Of a DNA stretch of 64,000 bases, positions 25,166 to 32,908 are shown piece by piece. Position 1 is the first letter of the stretch; the number at the start of each line of letters is the position of its first letter. The notes under the pieces are model-generated. The model saw only the letters and a program-made list of their open reading frames with translations. It searched no databases and was not told the DNA's origin. This DNA is from Alcanivorax sp. 24. GTDB taxonomy: Bacteria; Pseudomonadota; Gammaproteobacteria; Pseudomonadales; Alcanivoracaceae. The translations under genes were made by a program, and so were the position numbers. Where the stretch lies: the NCBI RefSeq assembly GCF_004360225.1, contig NZ_SNUA01000011.1:1-64000 (forward strand). The letters are read 5' to 3'.

Positions 25166-25792
25166 ATGTCTCAATCCGATACTGTGCGCCGCATCCTTGA
25201 TACGGCGGAAGTGCTGTTCGCCCAGAAGGGGTTCGCGGAAACCAGCCTGCGCGCGATTACCGGCAAGGCCGGTGTTAATCTGGCCGCGGTGAACTACCAT
25301 TTCGGCTCCAAGGAGGCGCTGATCCAGGCGGTGTTCGAGCGCTATCTGACGCCGTTCTGCCAGGCGTTGTCGGTGAAGTTGAAGGAACTGGAGCTGGACG
25401 ACGGTCCGCTCAGTCTGGAGCGGCTGTTGACCGTGGCATCGCGGCTGGCGTTGGGCTCCGGTACCGAGGAGCCACGACGCGCCATGATCTTCTTCCGCCT
25501 GGCCGGCCAGGCCTACAGCCAGCCGCAGGACCATCTGCGCGCCTATCTGCGCAAGCATTACGGCGATGTTTTCAACCAGTTCACCACCTTGCTGCGCCGC
25601 ACCGCACCGGATGTGCCGCCGGTGGAGTTGTTCTGGCGCGTGCACTTCAGCCTCGGGGCGGTGATCTTCACGCTTTCCGGTATGGAATCCCTGCAGACCA
25701 TCAGCAAGAAGGACTTCAACCGTTCGGTGTCCGCCAGCGATATCGCCCAGCATCTGCTGCCCTTCGTGGTGGGCGGGATAAAAGGCAACTGA
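25166..25792 (+). CDS. psrA: PsrA-type TetR regulator of fatty acid degradation
   Basis: 208 residues. The N-terminal HTH is almost identical in pattern to Pseudomonas PsrA: SQSDTVRRILDTAEVLFAQKGFAETSLR, AGVNLAAVNYHFGSKEALIQAVF. The C-terminal domain contains PPVELFWRVHFSLGAVIFTLSG, also PsrA-like. PsrA senses long-chain acyl groups and represses beta-oxidation genes and itself. ATG at 25166 chosen by homology; upstream codons would read through the operator. Gene neighbourhood (lexA and topA upstream, nagZ downstream) matches Pseudomonas. It lacks the roughly 20-residue C-terminal tail of the P. aeruginosa protein. Confidence 0.92.
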   Translation: MSQSDTVRRILDTAEVLFAQKGFAETSLRAITGKAGVNLAAVNYHFGSKEALIQAVFERYLTPFCQALSVKLKELELDDGPLSLERLLTVASRLALGSGTEEPRRAMIFFRLAGQAYSQPQDHLRAYLRKHYGDVFNQFTTLLRRTAPDVPPVELFWRVHFSLGAVIFTLSGMESLQTISKKDFNRSVSASDIAQHLLPFVVGGIKGN

Positions 25793-25799
25793 AAAGACA

Positions 25800-25990
25800 G
25801 TTGATAGTTGACAGTGGATAGTTGACAGTCCAAAAAACAGGTGACCCTGAGCCGCTGTGGGAAGCTTGCTTGCAAGCGAATATTGCAAACGCTTGAGCGA
25901 ACCCATTCGCTTGCAAGCAAGCTTCCCACAGCGGCTAAAGAACAGGTTGTTTGTGTTTCCGCCGTCAACTGTCCACCATCCACTGTCAAC
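25800..25990. repeat. Heptamer-arm inverted repeat element A with REP core
   Basis: Left arm of four 7-base units at 25800-25827 (GTTGATA, GTTGACA, GTGGATA, GTTGACA). Right arm at 25963-25990 (CGTCAAC, TGTCCAC, CATCCAC, TGTCAAC), an imperfect complement. Between them, 25851-25936, is a REP pair of the TTGCAAG subtype. The left arm begins 8 bases after the psrA stop; the right arm ends 17 bases before the next ATG. Confidence 0.85.
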
Positions 25991-26007
25991 TTTCCCGCGT
26001 TGGTCCT

Positions 26008-26478
26008 ATGCATATCATTATTTCCCTTGCCGAACAGACCCTGACCCTCGATGGCGCCGGCCAGCGTCGTTATCCGGTTTCCACCGCGGTGGTCGGTGCC
26101 GATGAGCGCAGCGGCAGTAACGGCACGCCCCGTGGGGAACATCTGGTGCGTGCCCGTATCGGCGAGGGGCTTCCCGTGGGCGCGGTGTTTCGCGGACGCC
26201 GCTTCAGCGGCGAGATCCTGACACCGGAACGGGCCGCGGCGGAACCGGAGCGGGACTGGGTGCTCAGTCGCATTCTCTGGCTCGGAGGGCTGGAACCGGG
26301 TAAAAACCAGGGCGGTGACGTGGATAGTTTCCGGCGCTTTATTTATATTCACGGCACGCCGGATCATGAGCCCATGGGGCAGCCCGCCTCCCACGGTTGT
26401 ATCCGCATGCGTAACGCCGACGTCATCGATTTGTTCGACCGCGTGCCATTGGGGTGCGGGGTCTCCATCACCGAGTAA
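26008..26478 (+). CDS. L,D-transpeptidase (YkuD domain)
   Basis: 156 residues made almost entirely of one YkuD catalytic domain, starting MHIIISLAEQTLTLDGAGQR. The active-site motif is ...FIYIHGTPDH...SHGCIRMRNADVIDLF with Cys131. Family members form 3-3 cross-links in peptidoglycan or attach proteins to it. No signal peptide is visible, which is unusual for a periplasmic enzyme; close homologues are equally short. The start at 26008 is set by homology because the SD is weak and the frame runs back into repeat element A. nagZ begins four bases after its stop. Confidence 0.9.
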   Translation: MHIIISLAEQTLTLDGAGQRRYPVSTAVVGADERSGSNGTPRGEHLVRARIGEGLPVGAVFRGRRFSGEILTPERAAAEPERDWVLSRILWLGGLEPGKNQGGDVDSFRRFIYIHGTPDHEPMGQPASHGCIRMRNADVIDLFDRVPLGCGVSITE

Positions 26479-26482
26479 TCAC

Positions 26483-27505
26483 ATGAATCAGGCCAATAAC
26501 ACCCAGCCTTTGCTGATGCTGGATCTGGAAGGCGTCGCGCTCACCAGTGAGGAGCGCGATTTACTCGTTCATCCCGCCGTCGGCGGGGTGATTTTGTTCA
26601 GCCGCAACTATCAGGACCCGCTGCAGGTACGTGATCTGGTGGCGTCCATGCGGGCGCTGCGGCCGGAATTACTGATCGCCGTGGACCAGGAAGGCGGGCG
26701 GGTGCAGCGCCTGCGTGAAGGGTTTACCCGGCTGCCGGCCATGGGCACGCTGGGACGGCGTTATCAGCAGGATCCCCGGGCTGGCCGCGAGGCCGCGGAG
26801 CTGCTCGGCGAACTGATGGCCGACGAAGTGCGCGCCGTGGACATCGACATCAGCTTCGCGCCGGTGCTGGATCTGGATCACGGTCGCAGCACGGTGATTG
26901 GAGATCGTAGCTTCAGCAATGACGTCGACGTGCTGATCACCCTGGCGGATGCCTTTCTGGACGGCATGCAGCGGGCCGGCATGAGCGCCACCGGTAAACA
27001 TTTCCCCGGTCATGGCCATGTCCAGGCCGACTCCCATCTGGAATTGCCGGAGGACCCGCGCACGCTGTCTGAAATGGCCGCCGATCTGGCGCCGTTCCGG
27101 GCGCTGGCGCCGCGCCTGGACGGCATCATGCCTGCCCATGTGCGCTACCCGGCCATGGACGCCCAGCCCGCCGGTTTTTCCCGCTACTGGTTACAGAAAG
27201 TGCTGCGCGAGGAGCTGGGCTTCCGGGGCGTGATCTTTTCCGATGATCTGACCATGGCCGGCGCCGCCGCGGCCGGAGATTATACGCAGCGGGCGGGGGC
27301 GGCCCTGAACGCCGGCTGCGACATGGTGCTGGTATGCAACGATCGCGCCGGTGCCCTGGCGGTGCTGTCCTGGCTGGAGCAACAAGCATTGCCGAAAGGG
27401 GTGCCAGCCAGTGCTTTGCGGGCGCGCCCGCGCCGGCCGATGAGCCCGGCCCGCCGCCAACGGGCCTGTGATATCGCCGAACAATTGTCAGGAGAAAACG
27501 CATGA
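26483..27505 (+). CDS. nagZ: Beta-N-acetylhexosaminidase (GH3)
   Basis: Cytosolic removal of GlcNAc from anhydro-muropeptides in cell-wall recycling; in related bacteria its product signals AmpC induction. 340 residues. Motifs: IAVDQEGGRVQRL (66-77), KHFPGHGHVQADSH (172-185) with the catalytic His, and FSDDLTMAGA (252-261) with the Asp nucleophile. The C-terminus is basic (RARPRRPMSPARRQR). It is preceded by the YkuD gene, another peptidoglycan enzyme, and its stop overlaps the mscS-type start (ATGA). Confidence 0.96.
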   Translation: MNQANNTQPLLMLDLEGVALTSEERDLLVHPAVGGVILFSRNYQDPLQVRDLVASMRALRPELLIAVDQEGGRVQRLREGFTRLPAMGTLGRRYQQDPRAGREAAELLGELMADEVRAVDIDISFAPVLDLDHGRSTVIGDRSFSNDVDVLITLADAFLDGMQRAGMSATGKHFPGHGHVQADSHLELPEDPRTLSEMAADLAPFRALAPRLDGIMPAHVRYPAMDAQPAGFSRYWLQKVLREELGFRGVIFSDDLTMAGAAAAGDYTQRAGAALNAGCDMVLVCNDRAGALAVLSWLEQQALPKGVPASALRARPRRPMSPARRQRACDIAEQLSGENA

Positions 27506-28662
27506 ATTGGGAGGCCCTGCTGAACTGGAAACTGTTGCTCCAGTGGCCCGGCCCGGAAACGCAAACGATCATCTGGCTGACCCAGGTGTTCGTGGTGGTG
27601 TTTTGTACCGTATCGCTGAATTTCCTGATGATGCGGATATTGGACATCCTCACCGTGCTGGGGGAAAAGACCGCCAGCAAATGGGACGATGTGCTGATCG
27701 AGGCGCTGCGTCTGCCGTTGCGGCTGGTGACCTGGGTGATCGGGTTGTCGGTGGCGGCGGAGATGCTCTACGACGTCTCCGAAAGCGCCTTGTTCGAGCA
27801 TGTGGGCATGGTCCGCCGGGTGGCGTTCATTGCCATCATCGCCATGTTTTTCAATCGCCTGATCACCGGCGTCGAGCATAATCTGACCGACCCCGGCCGG
27901 ATGAAGAAACCGATGGATACCACCACCGCGGCGGCGGTGTCCAAGCTGTTGCGGGTGTCGGTGATCATTACCTCCTTGCTGATCATTCTGCAGGCGCTGG
28001 GCTACAGCGTATCCGGCGTGCTCGCCTTCGGTGGTATCGGGGGCATGGCGGTGGCGTTCGCCGCCAAGGATCTGCTCGCCAACTTCTTTGGCGGCATGAT
28101 GATCTACATGGACAAGCCGTTCAAAGTGGGGGAGTGGGTGCGCTCGCCGGACCGGACCATCGAGGGGACAGTGGAGCATATTGGTTGGCGGCTGACCCGC
28201 ATTCGCACTTTTGATCAACGTCCGCTGTACATTCCCAACTCGTTGTTCACCACCATCGTGCTGGAGAATCCGGCGCGCATGTTCAATCGGCGGATCAACG
28301 AGAAGATCGGTATCCGCTATCAGGACTGGCGGAAAATGCCGGCCATTGTCGCCGAGGTCCGGCAAATGCTGATCGATCACGATGACATCGAAACCGACGC
28401 CCGTACCCTGATCGTCAATTTCGATACCTATGGCGCTTCGCACATCGAATTCTTCATCTATACCTTCACCAAAACCACCAACTGGGTGCGTTTCCATGAG
28501 ATCAAGCAGGATGTGCTGATGAAGATCATGGAGATCGTCGAGCAGCATGGCGCCGAGTTCGCCTTCCCGACCCGTACTCTGCACATGGTCAGCGATGACG
28601 ATCAACAGGATACCCCATCGGCGCCGGCTGCCGAGGAGGCACGGCATGCCCATCGCGGATGA
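27502..28662 (+). CDS. Small-conductance mechanosensitive channel (MscS family)
   Basis: 386 residues. TM segments are predicted near 22-45, 73-90, 103-122 and 150-172, the last leading into the pore helix region VSGVLAFGGIGGMAVAFAAKDLLANFFGG (MscS TM3 signature). The cytoplasmic beta and alpha/beta domains follow (VGEWVRSPDRTIEGTVEHIGWRLTRIRTFD, YIPNSLFTT). It is longer than E. coli MscS (286), placing it among medium-size paralogues. The start overlaps the nagZ stop; hpt begins 17 bases before its end. Confidence 0.93.
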   Translation: MNWEALLNWKLLLQWPGPETQTIIWLTQVFVVVFCTVSLNFLMMRILDILTVLGEKTASKWDDVLIEALRLPLRLVTWVIGLSVAAEMLYDVSESALFEHVGMVRRVAFIAIIAMFFNRLITGVEHNLTDPGRMKKPMDTTTAAAVSKLLRVSVIITSLLIILQALGYSVSGVLAFGGIGGMAVAFAAKDLLANFFGGMMIYMDKPFKVGEWVRSPDRTIEGTVEHIGWRLTRIRTFDQRPLYIPNSLFTTIVLENPARMFNRRINEKIGIRYQDWRKMPAIVAEVRQMLIDHDDIETDARTLIVNFDTYGASHIEFFIYTFTKTTNWVRFHEIKQDVLMKIMEIVEQHGAEFAFPTRTLHMVSDDDQQDTPSAPAAEEARHAHRG

Positions 28663-29209
28663 GGTAAAGCAGGAGTTGATGCAGGTGCGCCGCGATGCGC
28701 GCCAACTCCATTCCCAGGATCAGGTGGAAGCGGCCATTGGCAAACTGGCGATTCAGCTCACCGAGGACTACAGCGAGCGCTTCCCGCTGTTCGTCACCAT
28801 CATGAACGGCGGCATGATCTTCGCCGGACATTTGCTCACGCGCCTGGATTTTCCGCTGGAAATGGACTATCTGCACGCTTCCCGCTATCTGGGTGACACC
28901 CGGGGCGGGGAGGTGGAGTGGATCGTCACTCCGGGTGCCAGCCTGTCCGGGCGAGACGTGATCATCCTCGACGATATTCTCGATGTCGGCTCCACCTTGT
29001 TGGCGATCGTCGATGCCTGCCACGCCCAGGGGGCCACCAGCGTGAAAACCTGCGTGCTGGTGGACAAGGTGCACGACCGCAAGGCGCGGCCGGGTCTGAA
29101 GGCTGATTACACCGCGCTGGAGGCCGAGGATTTTTACCTGTTCGGCATGGGCATGGACTACAAGGGCTATTGGCGCAACGCCCCCGGCATTTTCGCCGTG
29201 GAAGAATAA
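28646..29209 (+). CDS. hpt: Hypoxanthine-guanine phosphoribosyltransferase
   Basis: 187 residues, type I PRTase fold. The PRPP-binding motif VIILDDILDVGSTL (105-118) and the upstream LFVTIMNGGMIFAGHL are characteristic; KTCVLVDKVHDRK and DFYLFGMGMDYKGYWRN provide purine contacts. It salvages hypoxanthine and/or guanine to IMP/GMP. ATG at 28646 has CCGAGGAGGCA upstream. The next gene, nine bases downstream, encodes an enzyme that releases hypoxanthine, so the pair forms a short salvage route. Confidence 0.93.
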   Translation: MPIADEVKQELMQVRRDARQLHSQDQVEAAIGKLAIQLTEDYSERFPLFVTIMNGGMIFAGHLLTRLDFPLEMDYLHASRYLGDTRGGEVEWIVTPGASLSGRDVIILDDILDVGSTLLAIVDACHAQGATSVKTCVLVDKVHDRKARPGLKADYTALEAEDFYLFGMGMDYKGYWRNAPGIFAVEE

Positions 29210-29218
29210 GGAAGCGAG

Positions 29219-29953
29219 ATGCTGGCATTCATTGGCGGTACCGGTCTGACGCGCATGGACAACCTGCGCATTACCGGCAGCCAGACCCTGACCACCCGTT
29301 TCGGTGAGCCGTCGGCGCCGGTGGTGGAAGGACAACTCAACGGTCGCGAGGTGCTGTTCCTGGCCCGTCATGGCGATCCCCATGTGTTGCTGCCTCATCA
29401 GGTCAACTACCGGGCCAATATGGTGGCGCTGAAGGAAGCGGGCGCCAGCGCCATCGTCGCCGTCAACGCGGTGGGCGGGATCACCGACAAAGCGCCCACC
29501 GGCGCCCTGGTGCTGGCGGATCAGATCATCGACTACACCTACGGCCGTGACATGACGTTGTTCGACGATAAGGACGAGCCGCTGGTGCACGTGGATTTCA
29601 GTTGGCCGTTCGACGCCGCCTTGCGCGCCGCGCTCCAGGAACGGCTGGCCGTCAGTGGCCTGGCCTGGACCGACGGTGGCTGTTACGGCGCCACTCAGGG
29701 GCCGCGACTGGAAACCGCCGCGGAGATTTTGCGCATGGAGCGTGACGGCTGCGACGTGGTCGGCATGACCGGCATGCCGGAAGCGGTTCTGGCCCGGGAA
29801 CTGGACATCCCCTATGCGATGCTGTCCCTGGTGGTGAACCCTGGCGCTGGCAAATCCGACCGGGAGATCACCATGGCCGAGATCGAAGTGGTAATTCACG
29901 ATGGCATGGCCGGAGTGTGCCGGGTACTGGCGGATCTGGCGGGGCACTGCTAA
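29219..29953 (+). CDS. S-methyl-5'-thioinosine phosphorylase (MTAP/PNP family)
   Basis: 244 residues. The phosphorylase core is visible: MLAFIGGTGL (phosphate loop), FLARHGDPHVLLPHQVNYRANM, AVNAVGGI, and ATQGPRLETAAEI...GCDVVGMTGMPEAVLARELDIPYA. The closest match I recall is the P. aeruginosa PA3004 type, which cleaves methylthioinosine rather than methylthioadenosine; the length and HVLLPHQVNYRANM fit that group. Products are hypoxanthine and methylthioribose-1-phosphate. It is the last gene of the ykuD-nagZ-mscS-hpt operon. MTA specificity cannot be excluded by eye. Confidence 0.87.
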   Translation: MLAFIGGTGLTRMDNLRITGSQTLTTRFGEPSAPVVEGQLNGREVLFLARHGDPHVLLPHQVNYRANMVALKEAGASAIVAVNAVGGITDKAPTGALVLADQIIDYTYGRDMTLFDDKDEPLVHVDFSWPFDAALRAALQERLAVSGLAWTDGGCYGATQGPRLETAAEILRMERDGCDVVGMTGMPEAVLARELDIPYAMLSLVVNPGAGKSDREITMAEIEVVIHDGMAGVCRVLADLAGHC

Positions 29954-30000
29954 GGCACGGCCGCAGTCCCGTAGCGTTGTTCTTGGCGGCCACGACGTCC

Positions 30001-30118
30001 TTGTGGGAGATTCCTTGCAAGCGCAGGGGGGAACGCCGGAGGGGCAGTATTCGCCAGCAAGCTGGTCTCCCACGGCCTTTCCGCGTAGCCGCTGTGGGAA
30101 GCTTGCTTGCAAGTGAAT
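30001..30118. repeat. REP-like cluster
   Basis: Three REP-like arms: TTGTGGGAGATTCCTTGCAA, then ATTCGCCAGCAAGCTGGTCT(CCCAC), then GCTGTGGGAAGCTTGCTTGC. The subtypes are mixed and the arms do not pair perfectly. It fills most of the 320-base gap between 29954 and 30273. Confidence 0.75.
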
Positions 30119-30273
30119 GAGGTTTACTCAGGCGTTTGCAACATGAGTCCCGAACCTGCACTACTGAAACCAGAATAATTTCGAGGGACTGAAGTCGATC
30201 GGTGAACAGTATGCCGGCTGCCCGGGAGTTCATCACCGGCGTGAGGAAACGTTTCCGCAAAAAGGGGAGCATC

Positions 30274-31278
30274 ATGCAAAGTTCTCTGTTTGCCGATGAC
30301 AGTGCGATTCCTTCGGAAGTACGGGCGGCCACACCGGAAGCGTCGCTGATCCCGCTGGCGGCGGCTTTGCCGGAGACGCTCAGAATGGGTACCTCGTCCT
30401 GGCACTATCCGGGCTGGGCCGGGCTGGTTTGGGACAAACTCTACAGCGAAGAGCAGTTGTCCCGCCGGGGACTGAGCGCTTATGCCAGACATCCCCTGTT
30501 TCGTGCCGTTGGTCTGGATCGCGGCTTTTATCAGCCGTTGAGCGTGGAGCAATACGCCGATCACGCGGCGCGGGTCCCCGATGATTTTCGTTTCGTGGTC
30601 AAGGCGCCGAGCCGGGTCACCGATCCTCTGCTGCGAGGCAGCGGGGGCAAGGGAGAGAGGATCAACCCTGACTTTCTGGATGCGGCGGCCGCCCGGGCCG
30701 AGTTGGTCGAACCGGCCGGAGCCGGCCTGGGGCCGAAGCTGGGGGCGTTGGTGTTTCAGATCAGCCCGTTACCCTCCCACTGGCTCACTGAAATGGAACG
30801 GCTGACCGAAGGGCTGCATGCGCTGTTGCGAAGCACCATGGCGCTCAAGGCCCGTTACCCGGAGGCGGTGGTGGCGGTGGAGGTGCGCGACCGGCAATGG
30901 CTGACCCCGGCCTTCGTGGACGCCCTTAAGGATACCGGCGCCACCTACTGCCTCGGTCTCCATGGCAAGATGCCGCCGATTGCCGAGCAACTGCCAATTC
31001 TGCGCGCGCTCTGGCCCGGCCCACTGGTATGTCGCTGGAACCTCAATCTGAAGCACGGCGCTTACGGCTATGAAAGGGCACGGGACCAGTATTCGCCGTT
31101 CGACAAACTGGTGGATCCGGACCCGGAAACCCGCGAGGCCCTGGCACAGGTGATCGCCGGTACCGTGGGCGCGGGGCAACCGGCTTATGTGACGCTCAGT
31201 AATAAAGCGGAAGGCTGTTCGCCATTATCCGTGGCGGCGCTGGCCGAGGCGGTGCGGGCCCGGGTCGGCCCCGCCTGA
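30274..31278 (+). CDS. DUF72 family protein
   Basis: 334 residues of the TIM-barrel-like DUF72 family (E. coli YecE type). Typical blocks: LRMGTSSWHYPGWAGLVW, YADHAARVPDDFRFVVKAPSRVTD, LGALVFQISPLPSHW, VAVEVRDRQWLTPAFVDALKD, CRWNLNLKHGAYGYE. The family has no agreed function. Here the usual short core is extended at the N-terminus (about 35 residues) and around the central loop. ATG at 30274 has AAAGGGGAGC upstream; a further upstream in-frame start lacks an SD. Confidence 0.88.
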   Translation: MQSSLFADDSAIPSEVRAATPEASLIPLAAALPETLRMGTSSWHYPGWAGLVWDKLYSEEQLSRRGLSAYARHPLFRAVGLDRGFYQPLSVEQYADHAARVPDDFRFVVKAPSRVTDPLLRGSGGKGERINPDFLDAAAARAELVEPAGAGLGPKLGALVFQISPLPSHWLTEMERLTEGLHALLRSTMALKARYPEAVVAVEVRDRQWLTPAFVDALKDTGATYCLGLHGKMPPIAEQLPILRALWPGPLVCRWNLNLKHGAYGYERARDQYSPFDKLVDPDPETREALAQVIAGTVGAGQPAYVTLSNKAEGCSPLSVAALAEAVRARVGPA

Positions 31279-31361
31279 TCCGGCGCCGAGAGCTATGGTG
31301 CCGGGGCATTTCCCAACGGATCTGCTAAGGTTTCGCACCAGGACGTCGACAAAGGGATGTG

Positions 31362-32552
31362 ATGAAAATGAGTGGAGCGGATATCGAAGCCCTGTGCCGG
31401 GCGTTCATAGCGGATGAAGATGAGGCGTTGCAGCAGGAGCGGCAAGGCCATTTCTGGCCGCAAAATCATCATTTATTGGGGCCCCATGCCGCCAAGCTGC
31501 CGGCCGCCCTGACGCCGGACCAGAGAACCCGTTTCTATTTTCATTATCTGCGCGTGGCGGGCGGCATCCCGGCGGTCTCCAACAAAGAACTGCCGTTGTT
31601 GCGCGACGCTTATCGGCAAGTGTTGCCCTTGCAGGATCGGGGCTACCCGGTCAACAGCAGTGAGCGGCATATCAACCTGCTGGTGTTCGGCTTCGACGAG
31701 AGCGGGTCCCTGCCCATCGGCGAAACGTCCACGGCGACGGATCTTAAAACCCGTCTGAAGCTGGTGAGCCAATTGGGCAAGTACACCACGCTGCCCAATC
31801 AGCGGGCAAAGAAAGTGAAGTTCGCTCCCTTTGCCAAGGACGGCGAACGGATTTTGCAGCTGCTGCGTCATTTACGCTATCGCCATGACCGCCGCTACGG
31901 TGACGATCTTTACGACACCGTGAACCTGAGATTCTGGGGCATGGTATTGACCGCGTTGCTGAATCCGGAAGTGCGCACCGAGCTGGTCCGCGACATGCTG
32001 GACGGTGACATGGCGTTTCCCAACCGGGAGACTCACCTGGACATACTGCACAAGACGGTTCAGGCGGTACTGGAAGATTGCGCGCCGCGGGAGACGGAAT
32101 TTCATCAATGGGCCGGGCGACTGGCCGAGGTCCACCGCGCACGCCGGGAAGCCACCGAAAGCGCAATGCTGGCACGTGCCTTGGGATTGCCGTTCGAGGC
32201 CGGGGAGGATTGGCAGGTGCGGATTCGCATCCCCCAGGAAGGCAATGACGGGCAGGGGTGGCAAGCCCCCAACCTGATGTTGAATCTGATGCCGGAACCG
32301 GACTGGGATTGGGAACTGCGTATCGAGGACGCCAAGGGCCGCCGTTTCGTGGAAGGCAGCAAAGGCCCGGTAAGAAATGACATGGGCATGGAAGGGCTTG
32401 GCAAGGGCAATCTGGGGCGTTTTCCGCGGTGGTTGCGGGCCTTGCGAGAGCAATACGGTATGGTTTATGACGTGCCGCGAGCGGACATCAGCGCGGGCCG
32501 CAAGCGTTCCGCCGGCCGTCTGATCCAGGATTGGCTGGAAGGGGACGGGTAA
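31362..32552 (+). CDS. Orphan hypothetical protein, 396 aa
   Basis: I do not recognise the family. 396 residues, soluble, no signal peptide or membrane helix. Visible features: a charged N-terminus (LCRAFIADEDEALQQERQGH), RHINLLVFGFDESGSLPIGE, a basic central block (TTLPNQRAKKVKFAPFAKDGERILQLLRHLRYRHDRRYGDD), Trp-rich LMPEPDWDWELRIED, and a basic tail (SAGRKRSAGRLIQDWLEG). Starts are stacked at 31359 (GTG), 31362 and 31368; 31362 is chosen from AAAGGG at 31351. It stands alone on the plus strand with no operon partner, and its 3' end overlaps the open frame of the damaged minus-strand gene. Confidence 0.75.
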   Translation: MKMSGADIEALCRAFIADEDEALQQERQGHFWPQNHHLLGPHAAKLPAALTPDQRTRFYFHYLRVAGGIPAVSNKELPLLRDAYRQVLPLQDRGYPVNSSERHINLLVFGFDESGSLPIGETSTATDLKTRLKLVSQLGKYTTLPNQRAKKVKFAPFAKDGERILQLLRHLRYRHDRRYGDDLYDTVNLRFWGMVLTALLNPEVRTELVRDMLDGDMAFPNRETHLDILHKTVQAVLEDCAPRETEFHQWAGRLAEVHRARREATESAMLARALGLPFEAGEDWQVRIRIPQEGNDGQGWQAPNLMLNLMPEPDWDWELRIEDAKGRRFVEGSKGPVRNDMGMEGLGKGNLGRFPRWLRALREQYGMVYDVPRADISAGRKRSAGRLIQDWLEGDG

Positions 32553-32893
32553 AGGCGGTCTCCGGCGGTGACCTGTTCCAGTTCCTGACCCGCTTCGGAG
32601 CACAGGGCTCTTATCCGTTTCATGCAGTCCGGTTCGTTGTTGAGGGTCTGGGCTATACGCTCGGTCCGATCGGGTGAGCCAGTCCGCGTTAAGCCGGAAC
32701 AGGTCCCCGCTCTCCTGGGCGGCGTAAAAAGGGTCGGAAAGCGCCTCGAATCGGTGATCCCCAGGTACTCGGAAAACAGCGCGTTCAACACATCGATATT
32801 GGCGCCGATGATGTCGTCCGGATCGTCACTGCCCAGTACATCGGCGGGGAGCGGAATGGCGTCTTCGGGAGTGAGTAAGGTGCCGGTTGGCAT
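32465..32893 (-). pseudogene. Frameshifted hypothetical gene downstream of the E2 gene
   Basis: The frame from ATG 32893 begins with protein-like MPTGTLLTPEDAIPLPADVL...NALFSEYLGITD. Near 32750 the sensible reading moves to another frame (FEALSDPFYAAQESGDLFRLNADWLTRSD). Near 32665 it returns to the first frame (ERIAQTLNNEPDCMKRIRALCSEAGQELEQ). In between, the nominal frame gives Pro/Arg/Thr-rich nonsense. Two compensating single-base indels, real or from sequencing, explain this. The last 88 bases run antisense into the 3' end of the neighbouring gene, so the true end is uncertain. It lies 15 bases after the E2 stop on the same strand. Family unknown. Confidence 0.55.
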
Positions 32894-32908
32894 GGCAACG
32901 GTATCGAG

